DNA from: Treponema sp.
GTDB lineage: Bacteria; Spirochaetota; Spirochaetia; Treponematales; Breznakiellaceae
Assembly (NCBI GenBank): GCA_031257195.1
Contig: JAIRPD010000028.1
Coordinates: 1 to 54,799, forward strand
DNA length: 54,799 nt
Direction of reading: 5' to 3'
Shown: positions 22,621 to 31,800 of the stretch, piece by piece
How positions within the stretch are numbered: position 1 is the first letter of the stretch
Layout: every line of letters starts with the position of its first letter
Translations under genes and position numbers: made by a program
The notes under the pieces: generated by a model
Told to the model about the DNA's origin: nothing
Databases searched by the model: none
The model's input: only the letters and a program-made list of their open reading frames with translations

Positions 22621-24045
22621 ATGAGGGGCGTTGAATACCGGGGGTTAACCCGGATAGAGGGGCCGGTGGTTATTACCGAACGGAGCCGGAACGTGGGCTT
22701 CAACGAGGTGGCGGCGGTGTACGACCGGGGGGAGGGCCGCCGTTTGGGCCGGGTGGTGGACATGAGCGAGGACTGGGCCGCCGTCCAGATCTTCGGCAGT
22801 ACCACGGGTCTTTCCGCCGACGAGGCCAGGGTGGAGTTCCTGGGCAGGCCCATGGAACTCCGGGTGGGGCCGGGTCTTTTGGGCCGGGTCTTTAACGGCC
22901 TGGGGGAACCCATCGACGGATACGGCCACATCCTTTCCTCCACCTGCCTGGACGTAAACGGTATGCCCATCAACCCCTACGCCCGGACCTATCCCCGGGA
23001 CTTTATCCAAACCGGGGTTTCCGCCATAGACGGGATGAATACCCTGATCCGGGGACAGAAGCTGCCGATCTTTTCCGGCAACGGCCTGGCCCATAACCGG
23101 CTGGCGGCCCAGATTGTCCGGCAGGCGCGGATTTTGTCCCCCGGGGAAACCGGCGGCCCGGCGGGGGACGGTTCCGCCGGGGGGGGCGGGCAGTTTGTGG
23201 TGGTTTTCTGCGCCATGGGGGTCAAGTACGACGTGGCCCGGTTCTTCCTGGACGATTTTGAGCGGAGCGGGGTGCTGGCCAACGTGGCGGTGTTCCTCTC
23301 CCTGGCGGACGCGCCCAGTCTGGAGCGGCTGGTGGCCCCCCGCTGCGCCCTTACCGCCGCCGAATACCTGGCCTACGAAAAGAACATGCATGTCCTGGTG
23401 GTGATGACCGACATGACTAACTACTGCGAGGCCCTGCGGGAAGTTTCCTCCATCCGGGGGGAGGTGCCCAGCCGTAAGGGGTACCCCGGCTACCTCTACT
23501 CGGACCTGGCCAGCCTCTATGAGCGGGCGGGCAAAATCGAGGGTTCCACAGGGTCCATCACCCAGCTTCCCATCCTCACCATGCCCAACGACGACATCAG
23601 TCATCCCATTCCCGACCTGTCGGGGTACATCACCGAGGGGCAGATTGTCCTGGACCGGGAACTTTCCCAAAAGGGAGTGTACCCCCCCGTGGCGGGGCTT
23701 CCCAGTCTTTCCCGGCTGATGAAGGACGGCATTGGGCCGGGGATGACCAGGGAGGACCACAAGGACGTGTCCAGCCAGCTTTTTGCCGCGTACTCCCGGG
23801 TCCGGCAGATCCGCAACCTGGCCAGCATTATCGGGGAGGAGGAGTTGTCGGACAACGACAAACGCTACCTGAAGTTTGGGGAACAATTCGAGGCCCGCTT
23901 CCTTACCCAGGGGGAGTACGAAAACCGGGACATAGGCCGGACCCTGGACCTGGGCTGGCGGACGCTGCGGGAAATCCCCCGGGAGGACCTGTTGAGGATC
24001 AAACAGGAGTACATCGAGAAGTACCTGGAGAAAGCGACCGCTTAA
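22621..24045 (+). CDS. atpB: V-type ATP synthase subunit B
   Basis: A 474-residue non-catalytic B subunit of the peripheral V1 sector. It starts [20 protein letters not shown] and contains [13 protein letters not shown], the sequence [20 protein letters not shown], and the C-terminal [20 protein letters not shown], all typical of V-type B. The normal partner, catalytic subunit A, is not next to it; only decayed sequence lies upstream. The next gene is subunit D. Confidence 0.95.
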   Translation: MRGVEYRGLTRIEGPVVITERSRNVGFNEVAAVYDRGEGRRLGRVVDMSEDWAAVQIFGSTTGLSADEARVEFLGRPMELRVGPGLLGRVFNGLGEPIDGYGHILSSTCLDVNGMPINPYARTYPRDFIQTGVSAIDGMNTLIRGQKLPIFSGNGLAHNRLAAQIVRQARILSPGETGGPAGDGSAGGGGQFVVVFCAMGVKYDVARFFLDDFERSGVLANVAVFLSLADAPSLERLVAPRCALTAAEYLAYEKNMHVLVVMTDMTNYCEALREVSSIRGEVPSRKGYPGYLYSDLASLYERAGKIEGSTGSITQLPILTMPNDDISHPIPDLSGYITEGQIVLDRELSQKGVYPPVAGLPSLSRLMKDGIGPGMTREDHKDVSSQLFAAYSRVRQIRNLASIIGEEELSDNDKRYLKFGEQFEARFLTQGEYENRDIGRTLDLGWRTLREIPREDLLRIKQEYIEKYLEKATA

Positions 24046-24345
24046 CCGGCTCACCGGCGTCCTTTATCCTCAAGACCGTGTCCGGCCCCCAAAGAGGGCG
24101 CCGGGTAAAAGAGTACTTGACACTATGGTTGTTTCCGTATATGTTTATATCCGGGTTGAATACGGAGGCGTATTACGCTCGCCCCAAAAAAAATAACGGC
24201 GGAATGGCTAAGAAAAATGACGCGTTTTCCCCTTACTGATATTGATGGCCGGGGCCGGATGAGCGCCGTTTCGCGGAAGGCGAAGTCCCTTTCCGGGGTT
24301 CGCCGGGGCGCGGCGGCGGGCCGCGGAACGGTGGAGGGTTAGGGT
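24046..24345 (+). other. Gap between atpB and atpD
   Basis: Apart from the promoter at 24117-24145 this 300-bp gap holds only very short frames (an 11-codon frame at 24204 and a 27-codon frame ending at the atpD start) without good ribosome sites or recognisable products. The predicted atpD leader is nearly 200 nt. Confidence 0.5.
24117..24145 (+). promoter_or_regulatory. Promoter of atpD-uspA
   Basis: TTGACA (24117-24122), 17 bp, TATGTT (24140-24145). Strong -35 with a moderate -10. Confidence 0.65.
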
Positions 24346-24969
24346 GTGCCCCGGGATCAAATCGCCCCGACCAAGAGCAACCTCCTCCGGGTTAAGGAGC
24401 GGCTTTCCACCGCCATGGAAGGCTACGATCTCCTGGAACAGAAGCGGGAAATCCTGGTGATGGAGCTGATGCGAAAGGTGGAGCAGGTTAAGCTCCTGGA
24501 AAAAGACCTGGACGCCCGGGTGGAAACCGCCTATCCCGCCCTTAAACGGATGCTCATTGTCATGGGCCGGGAACGGGCGGACCGGCTTTCCCGGGGGATC
24601 GCCTACCGCTTTGAGCTGGAAGAAAAGCGGGTCATGTGCGCCGGCATGAGCCTTCCCGGCCTGGAAGTACGGCTTCCGGGGGTGGAATTAAAGTATTCCC
24701 CGGCGAATTCATTTGCGGAATGTGATGAAACCGTGGTAGAATTCTTTAAGCTGTTAAAGGTTCTTACGGAACTGGCGGCGGTAAGGACCATAGCCTGGCG
24801 GCTGGCGCGGGAGGTCCGTAAAACCCAGCGGCGGGTAAACGCCCTGGAAAAGATGGTAATCCCCGCCGCCAGGGATACCAAAATCTATATTGAGGCGGCC
24901 CTTGAGGAGCGGGACAGGGACTCGTTCTTTACAAGTAAGCTGCTAAAAAGGAAGGCTGGCAAAGAATGA
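24346..24969 (+). CDS. atpD: V-type ATP synthase subunit D
   Basis: A 207-residue central-stalk subunit, mostly long helices forming a coiled coil. It begins APTKSNLLRVKERLSTAMEG, the classic subunit D opening, and ends in a conserved helix RRVNALEKMVIPAARDTKIY. GGAGGG lies 7 nt before the GTG start. Subunits A, C, E, F, I and K are absent from the window. The next gene overlaps its stop as ATGA. Confidence 0.93.
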   Translation: MPRDQIAPTKSNLLRVKERLSTAMEGYDLLEQKREILVMELMRKVEQVKLLEKDLDARVETAYPALKRMLIVMGRERADRLSRGIAYRFELEEKRVMCAGMSLPGLEVRLPGVELKYSPANSFAECDETVVEFFKLLKVLTELAAVRTIAWRLAREVRKTQRRVNALEKMVIPAARDTKIYIEAALEERDRDSFFTSKLLKRKAGKE

Positions 24970-25451
24970 TAAAGGGCCTTTTTTCCAATGTCGTGGTAGC
25001 CGTCTCCGGTTCTGACGCGTCGATTTTGGCGTCCAAATACGCCATTGTGCTGGCGAAATTGTATCGCTGCCGTCTTTCCGCAGTGTACGTGATCGATACC
25101 GCCACTATCCGGCAGCTTACCTTGAGCAAGATCTTTATTCAGGAAGAAAGTCTGGAGTACGAAAAGAGCCTGGAGGCCAACGGGGAGCGGTATCTTTCCT
25201 TTGTGGAGGAGCTGGCCCGGGCCAAGGGGGTAAAGATAGAGCGGGAGATCCGCCGGGGGGCGGTGTATACGGAGATCCTCGGCGCCGCGGACGAGAGAAA
25301 GGCCGATCTTATCCTCCTGGGGGGCTGGGAGCGGGACCGGAACGCCCGGGACATTATCTCCCACTCCCACCGGGAAATCATGGTCAGCGCCAAATGCTCG
25401 GTTCTCCTGGTCAAAGAGCCTTCCATCGATCAACTGTACAAACAGGCGTAA
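24966..25451 (+). CDS. Universal stress protein (UspA family)
   Basis: A 161-residue Rossmann-like USP domain: VVVAVSGSDASILASKYAI at the N-terminus and DLILLGGWERDRNARDIISH with SAKCSVLLVK near the C-terminus. The ATP-binding pattern G-x2-G-x9-G(S/T) is not intact, so nucleotide binding is uncertain. The ATGA overlap with atpD points to a shared transcript and translational coupling. Confidence 0.87.
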   Translation: MIKGLFSNVVVAVSGSDASILASKYAIVLAKLYRCRLSAVYVIDTATIRQLTLSKIFIQEESLEYEKSLEANGERYLSFVEELARAKGVKIEREIRRGAVYTEILGAADERKADLILLGGWERDRNARDIISHSHREIMVSAKCSVLLVKEPSIDQLYKQA

Positions 25452-25460
25452 ACGGCGCCC

Positions 25461-26243
25461 ATGGAAAATTACTATTCCCTGCTGGGGGTCGACAAAAACG
25501 CCGCCCCCGGGGACATAAAACGGGCCTTCCGGGAGCGGGCCAAGCGGCTCCATCCCGACATCGCGGGCCGCCAGGCCGAGGGCCAGATGCGCCGCCTGCT
25601 CGCGGCTTACGAGGTGCTTTCCAGCCGGGAACGGCGCTTTGAGTACGACCGGGTCTACGCCCGGTTTATGGAAAAAAACCGCTTTGATTACCGGACGTTT
25701 CTTAAAGAAAGGCCGGAAGATCCCGCCAGCCGGGCCAGGCTGGTTTTCTTTTACCTGCTCCACTTTGAGGATGACGCCGCCCTGGAGACCTGGACGGAAG
25801 GGGGGGGCCTGAATTTTTCTCTGGAACGATACCTGGAAAGGGAAGACTGGATGGACTGCGCCTTTCTTCTGGCGGAGGAGCTGGACAAGCGGGGCCGGGC
25901 TTACGAGGCCTTTACCCTGCTGGCCCGGATCACCCGGGAAGAGCGGCGGCGGCCTTACTTTAGGCATTTTATGGAGGATGTGGAAAGCTTCCTCCGGGAA
26001 CTGGTCCGACGGCGGCTTAAACCGGCGGTGGACGGGGAAACCTATGTGGAATGTCTGGAAACCCTCCTTTCCCTGGGGTTTCCCCCCCGGGAGGAAAGCC
26101 GCTGGCTCCGGTCCATGGCGGAAGCCCTCTATTCCCTGGGGGAGGGCCGGGCGGCGGAGGGGGCCTTCCGGGAGGCCCTGCGGCGGAATCCGGCTCTGGC
26201 GGGGACGGGGCGGCTCCGGCGGGCCGCGGGGGCGCGGGGATGA
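25461..26243 (+). CDS. J-domain protein
   Basis: A 260-residue DnaJ-like co-chaperone. The J domain occupies about 1-65 (NYYSLLGVDKNAAPGDIKRA, with HPD at 31-33), which would stimulate a DnaK ATPase. The rest has no Gly/Phe region, zinc centre or DnaJ substrate domain but consists of helices with a tetratricopeptide-like flavour (WLRSMAEALYSLGEGRAAEG), so it is a specialised type C J protein. It overlaps map by ATGA. Confidence 0.85.
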   Translation: MENYYSLLGVDKNAAPGDIKRAFRERAKRLHPDIAGRQAEGQMRRLLAAYEVLSSRERRFEYDRVYARFMEKNRFDYRTFLKERPEDPASRARLVFFYLLHFEDDAALETWTEGGGLNFSLERYLEREDWMDCAFLLAEELDKRGRAYEAFTLLARITREERRRPYFRHFMEDVESFLRELVRRRLKPAVDGETYVECLETLLSLGFPPREESRWLRSMAEALYSLGEGRAAEGAFREALRRNPALAGTGRLRRAAGARG

Positions 26244-27022
26244 TCCGGTTTAAAAACGAACGCCAGATAGAGGGGATACGAAGGTCCTGCAAGATGCTTT
26301 CCGCCATGTACCGGGAGCTTATTCCCCTGGTAAAACCCGGCGCGGCCACCATAGACCTGGACCAGTGGGCGCGGCGGTGGATCAAACAGGCCGGGGGCAG
26401 GCCCGCCTTCCTGGGTTACGGCCCCCGGGACAATCCTTTTCCGGGAGCCCTCTGTGTCTCGATCAACAACGAGGTGATCCACGGCGTTCCCTCCCGGCGG
26501 AAGATCGCCGCGGGGGACCTGGTTTCCCTGGACTGCGGCATAGACCTGGAGGGGTTTATCAGCGACCAGGCGGTAACGGTGGAGGCGGGAAAGGTGAGCG
26601 ACGCCGCCCGCCGCCTGAACACGGTTACCCGGGAATGCCTGAAACGGGGTATCGCCGCCGCCAAGGCCGGGGAACGGCTGCTCCGGATTTCCCGGGCGGT
26701 GGAGGAACACGCCAGGGCGGCGGGTTACGGGGTGGTTACCCGTTACTGCGGCCACGGGGTGGGCTTTGATGTCCACGAGGACCCCCAGGTACCCAATGTC
26801 CCCAAGGGGCCGAACCCCCGGCTTTCCAAGGGTTTGGTGATCGCCGTGGAGCCGATGATCTGCGCCGGCGCGGGGGATGTGGAGCTTTTGGACGACGACT
26901 GGACCGTGGTTACCGCCGACGGTAAACTTTCCGCCCACTGGGAACACACCATCGCCGTGTCTGGGAATGGTCCGGCGGGGGAGCCGGCGGTGGAAGTCCT
27001 GACCGATGAGCTGGAATGGTAA
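26240..27022 (+). CDS. map: Methionine aminopeptidase, type I
   Basis: A 260-residue dinuclear metallopeptidase removing N-terminal methionine. Metal ligands can be placed in LDCGIDLEGFISDQAVTV (two Asp), CGHGVGFDVHEDPQVPN (His), AVEPMICAG (Glu) and HWEHTIAV (Glu). The length is typical of a bacterial type I enzyme. Its start overlaps the J-protein stop, so nascent-chain folding and N-terminal processing genes are co-expressed here. Confidence 0.96.
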   Translation: MIRFKNERQIEGIRRSCKMLSAMYRELIPLVKPGAATIDLDQWARRWIKQAGGRPAFLGYGPRDNPFPGALCVSINNEVIHGVPSRRKIAAGDLVSLDCGIDLEGFISDQAVTVEAGKVSDAARRLNTVTRECLKRGIAAAKAGERLLRISRAVEEHARAAGYGVVTRYCGHGVGFDVHEDPQVPNVPKGPNPRLSKGLVIAVEPMICAGAGDVELLDDDWTVVTADGKLSAHWEHTIAVSGNGPAGEPAVEVLTDELEW

Positions 27023-27026
27023 CCGC

Positions 27027-27056
27027 TTGTAACTTTTTCCCTCAAGTATTTATTAT
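27027..27056 (+). promoter_or_regulatory. htrA promoter
   Basis: TTGTAA (27027-27032), 18 bp, TATTAT (27051-27056). The leader of about 67 nt can form GGGCT-tatggg-AGCCC, with an alternative TGGGC/GCCCA pairing that precedes a run of eight T's just before the AAGGAG site. Confidence 0.5.
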
Positions 27057-27129
27057 ATTCATATATGATGTTTGCCATGGGCTTATGGGAGCCCGCGCGG
27101 CCCACGCTTTTTTTTAAGGAGAACAGGTG

Positions 27130-28644
27130 ATGATGAATCTTATACGAAAGCTTTCAAGTAAAAATTTCTTTATCTTTAACCTGGTACTGCTGGGGACTCT
27201 TTTCGGCTTTGTTTTGGCCTTTTTGTCTTTCTCCCGCGCCAAGGGGGGCGGCCAGGCTCAGGCCCAGGCCGGGCAGACCGCGCCCATCCCCCAGGACGCC
27301 CTTTCCACGGCGGAGCGTCTGCAAACCGCCTTCCGGGCGATTTCCGAAAAGGTGCTGCCCTCGGTGGTGGAACTTAAAACCGTTTCCATCCGCCGCCAGC
27401 AGGTTCCCAATTTTAACGGCATTCCCTGGGAATTCTTTTTTGGCGACCCCAACGAGGGGAACGGCAGGGAAAGGGAATTCCGCTCCCAGGGCTTAGGATC
27501 GGGGATCATCGTCCGCAAGATCGAGGGCGGCGGGAAGGGGGCCGCCGTCTACTATGTGCTGACCAATCACCATGTGGTGGGGGACGCCAACGAGATTTCC
27601 GTGGCCCTCAACGACGGCGCGGAATACGCCGCGGAACTGGTGGGCAAGGACGAGCGGAAGGACCTGGCCATGGTTTCCTTCCAGTGTCCCGATAATCTTC
27701 CCCTGGCGGTGCTGGGGGATTCCGACGCGGTGATGGTGGGGGACTGGGCTATCGCCATCGGGAACCCCCTGGGCTTTATGTCCTCCATGACCATGGGGAT
27801 CGTCAGCGCCGTGGGCCGTACCGGGGGCCCCGCGGGGAACATCAACGACTTTATCCAGACCGATACTTCCATTAACCAGGGTAATTCCGGCGGGGCCCTG
27901 GTGAACATCCGGGGAGAGGTGATCGGCATTAACACCTGGATCGCCAGCAGTTCCGGCGGCGGCTCCGTGGGTTTGGGCTTCGCTATCCCCATCAACAACG
28001 CCAAACGGTCCATCGACGAATTTATCAACAAGGGCGAGATCAGCTACGGCTGGCTGGGGGTGTCCCTTACCGATCCGGATAAAGACGTGACGGCCGCCCT
28101 TTCCCTCACGGGCAAGCGGGGGGCCATGGTTTCCCAGATGTTCCTGGGTTCCCCGGCGGAACGGGGGGGAATCCAGCCGGGGGACTTTATCACTGGCCTG
28201 AACGGCAAAGAGGTGCGGGGGGTGAACCACCTGACCTTGATGGTGGGGGACCTGAAGCCCGGTGAACAGGTTACCTTCCAGGTGATCCGGGACGGCGCCC
28301 AGCGGGATCTCCGGGTCCGCATTGAGGCCCGGAACAACGATGTGGCGGCGGAAAACTCCAAGCTGTGGCCCGGGGTCTACGTGGTGCCCGTTACCGATTC
28401 TATCCGGGAGACCCTGAAGCTTGATTCCAAAGTGGAGGGCCTTTACGTGGGCCAGGTGATAGCCAGGACTCCCGCGGCGGTGGTGGGCTTGCAACGGCAG
28501 GATATTATCACCGCGGTAAACGGCGAAAAAGTCAAAGACCTGGCCTCGTTCTACAAGGTTATGCGGGAAAAGGCCGGTAAAGAGCTGTGGTTTGACGTAA
28601 AGCGGGGAGATTCCGTCCTGGAAACGCCCAAGTACAAGCGCTAG
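27130..28644 (+). CDS. HtrA/DegP-type serine protease with two PDZ domains
   Basis: A 504-residue envelope protease. An uncleaved-looking N-terminal hydrophobic segment (about 15-37) anchors it, facing the periplasm. The trypsin-like domain has the triad His in LTNHHVVGDA (about 146), Asp in RKDLAMVSF (about 178) and Ser in QGNSGGALVN (about 253). PDZ1 covers about 300-395, PDZ2 about 420-500. Such proteases degrade misfolded envelope proteins. AAGGAG precedes three possible starts (GTG 27127, ATG 27130, ATG 27133). The neighbouring 1628-residue secreted protein is a conceivable client. Confidence 0.93.
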   Translation: MMNLIRKLSSKNFFIFNLVLLGTLFGFVLAFLSFSRAKGGGQAQAQAGQTAPIPQDALSTAERLQTAFRAISEKVLPSVVELKTVSIRRQQVPNFNGIPWEFFFGDPNEGNGREREFRSQGLGSGIIVRKIEGGGKGAAVYYVLTNHHVVGDANEISVALNDGAEYAAELVGKDERKDLAMVSFQCPDNLPLAVLGDSDAVMVGDWAIAIGNPLGFMSSMTMGIVSAVGRTGGPAGNINDFIQTDTSINQGNSGGALVNIRGEVIGINTWIASSSGGGSVGLGFAIPINNAKRSIDEFINKGEISYGWLGVSLTDPDKDVTAALSLTGKRGAMVSQMFLGSPAERGGIQPGDFITGLNGKEVRGVNHLTLMVGDLKPGEQVTFQVIRDGAQRDLRVRIEARNNDVAAENSKLWPGVYVVPVTDSIRETLKLDSKVEGLYVGQVIARTPAAVVGLQRQDIITAVNGEKVKDLASFYKVMREKAGKELWFDVKRGDSVLETPKYKR

Positions 28645-28647
28645 GCC

Positions 28648-28680
28648 GCGCCGAAAAACGCCGGCCGCGTTTTTCGGCGC
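28648..28680 (+). terminator. htrA terminator
   Basis: GCGCCGAAAAACGC and GCGTTTTTCGGCGC are exact reverse complements separated by CGGCC, 3 nt after the htrA stop. The A5/T5 tracts are inside the stem, so it can act on either strand. Confidence 0.7.
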
Positions 28681-28727
28681 GCAAACCACTTTGTGTCGGC
28701 CGGCGTATTTTTCGCGGAAAAATCCGG

Positions 28728-28749
28728 TACCCCGCCGAACGGCGGGGTA
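28728..28749. repeat. Short perfect hairpin in the htrA-adhesin gap
   Basis: TACCCCGCC-gaac-GGCGGGGTA, a 9-bp stem. The remainder of the 216-bp gap holds a possible TATAGT -10 near 28819 with a weak TGGCAA 17 bp upstream, and no gene. Confidence 0.5.
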
Positions 28750-28860
28750 ATTCATTGTTGGATAGACGCCGTCTGCTTCCTCAACGGGTCCTGGTGTGGC
28801 AAACCGGCGAAGAACACTGTATAGTAGGGAAGAGAGGACAAAAAGGAAAAACGGCGCCGC

Positions 28861-31800
28861 ATGGCAAAGAAACACTGGATCATTGCCGGGTTACTCGTCT
28901 TTTTTGCGGGCGCGGCCTGGGGTACAGACTATACATGGAACGGTTCAGTCGACGACGACTGGAATGAATATGGCAATTGGGCCGCCGGCGCGTCGCCGGC
29001 CACGACGGGAGGGTTACAGTCCGGGGATACGCTGACTATTGATGTTGTCGGAAACGATCCTTCCACCAACGTTCCTCCCAACGCGTCCGATTTCGATATA
29101 ACGGCGTTGACCATGACCGCCGGAACTTTCACCCTGCCGGGGGGGACCATTGGCGCCGTAACTGTGGACGGCGGAACGCTCATCCTCGCCGGAAACCTAA
29201 CCGTAACCGGCGCGATAACGGTAACCGCCGCCGGTACCCTCGAGGCGGGGGCTAACACCGTCAGCGCAGACGGGGACATCATCCAGTCCGGCGGGACCAT
29301 CACCGTCGCGGGCGGAACTCTGACCAGTACCGGCGGCGATGTAAACCAGAGCGGGGGGACCATTTCCGGCGCGGACCTCACCGTAAACGCCCAGGGGGGG
29401 ATAACGCTTGGCGGCGTTAACACGGCGATTACCGGTGATGTAACATTGGACACCGCGGGGGGATCCGGCTCTATCACATTCCAGAGCGCTTTTACTCCCA
29501 CCGGCGCCCTTACCCTTACCCCGGGCGCGGGCGGTGTTCTGGTGAACGGCGCGGTGAGCCTCAGCGCCGCCTCCATTTCCGTAACCGGAACTATTAACGG
29601 AACCGCGGCGGGGAGCGACAACCTTACCCTCGAAGCCACAGCGGGCGATATTACCGTGAGCGGCGCGGTTGGAAGCGGAACGGCCCTGGGGGATTTGACT
29701 ATAACCGGCGCCAACGACGCGGCCTTTGACGGGAACGTTACCGCCGCGAGTTTTACCCAGGCCGCCGGTACGGGAACCACCGCCTTTAACGGCGCGCAGA
29801 CCTACGCCGGCGGTTTCGCCTTTACCGGAAACGGCCTGACGGTAAACGACGCCATGACCGTGGGGGGGACAACCACCGTTACCAACGGCGGGAATTTTAC
29901 CACAGGCGCGGCCGGAGCCATCACCTCAACCGGCGCGTTTACGCAAAGCGGAACGGGGCTTACGTCCCTTTCCGGCGGCATTACCACGGCGGATCAGGAT
30001 ATTGTGTTCAACGGGCCGGTTGAACTGCGCGGCGGTATCACCATCACCAGCGGGAGCGGCGGCGGCGATATCGAATTGAGGGACGCCGTCAGCAAAACCG
30101 CGAACGAAGACTTAACCCTGGACGCCGGGGCCGGGAACGTGTCGTTGGGAACCGCCGGAACGGCCTCGACCCAGGTTGTCAATGATCTGGACATTACCGC
30201 CGCCGCCCTGACGATCAACGGTGACAGCGGCGGAATAGGCGCCCACGTCCGGCCCGGCGGGGTAATGACCGTCAACGGCGATACCGTCAACAATGGCGCC
30301 ATTACCGCCGGGCCGGCCGCCGCCGGTTCGGCGGCCATCGTTTTTAACGGCGATTACACCGCGAGCGGTACCGGCGCGTTAACCGGCTTCGCCAATACCG
30401 ATATCCAGTTTGGCGGCGGCGTAACGCTTGGCCCCTTCACGCATAACGATGGCCGAACGGTCTTCACCGGGACCGCCTCAACCATAAGCGCCGCCGGTAC
30501 TGTCACCATGGGGGATGTTCTTGTGGAAACCGGTAACACCCTCACGCTGGACGCGTCGCTCATCATTGAGCAGGGTAACGGCAAAACATTGACGCTGGAA
30601 GCCTCCGCCGTCCTTGATACCAGCGCCGGAACCTGGCGGATGGGAACCGCCGGAACACTCGCGAATAGTTTCGCGGGGTATGATGGCGCCTTGACGCTTG
30701 GCGTGAATTCAAAACTGAAATGCGCCGATCTTCATCTGCTGGGAGTTTCATCTTCCAACAAGTTTTTCGTGGACAACGCCGCCGGGCCAGCGGTCATCAG
30801 TGCGTCAGGCGATGTTACCATTCAGGGTGTTATGGCTACGAACGATGATTTTATGATCGATATTGGAAGTACATATGTCAGCTTTACCGGGAAACCGCCG
30901 GAGCTTGTTTTGGAGATGACGGGTAATGGGAAAACCCTTGAAACGGGTCAGCCTATTGGATGTTTGCGGATTACAAATACGGCGAATGTAACCCTTAACG
31001 CGACAAACGTCATTTCCGGCGTTCCTACTCTAACGTTGAGGGGCGGTCTGGAGATTGTGTATTTATCGCCCGCCCAGGGAAAATTTGACGCCGGCAGTCA
31101 AAATATTGTCGTGTTCGCCGGCCTTGACGGAACCAGAGATCTGGCGGCTCATCTTCCCGCGGGTTCCGATGCGGTCAAATACAGCCGCTGGGAAATTACC
31201 AACGCGCCCACTCCCGTCCCTCCCTTTTCCTCACCAATGACCGCCTTTGTCCAGAACCCCGGCCATTCCGTAACGTTCAAGAAAGAGTCCGGTTCGCCGC
31301 TCCCGGTCTTCTTTGAGGTCATCGGCCATACCGCCTGGCGGGAGTTCGCGTGTAACGAGGCGGGGGCGGTGATACAGTTTTCCCGCCACCCGGATCAGCA
31401 TGTCTTTACCGAAAAATTTTCCGTTAAAGGAACTTCCGGCGACCCCATAACCCTCACCCGGTATGACGCCGCGTGGCCCTATGGGTACAGTTCTTCGCTA
31501 GGGCCGCCCCCCTCAACTCCCGGCCCGGATCCTAACGGGCTGCCGGCCTATCCGCCACCCGCGGATCTGAAAAACGCCGCGGCCGCCGAAAAAGAAAAGT
31601 ACTGGAATTTTAGCGTGGATTCCGGAAGCGGTTTTGACCTTGATATTGAGGACCTTACCGTTTACTTTAGCCACGCCTACAACCGGCGGGTTCTTATAGT
31701 GGACGGCGCGGGAATAGACGCCCTTCCTTTTTACCGGGCCGGTCCTCCCGCCTTGGGTCGTTTTAACTACGACTGGGTAAAGCCGCCGCGGAGGATCATC

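Noticed and set aside
24046-24345. Small peptides (11 and 27 codons) between atpB and atpD
   Set aside because: No ribosome site and no recognisable composition; not distinguishable from chance.
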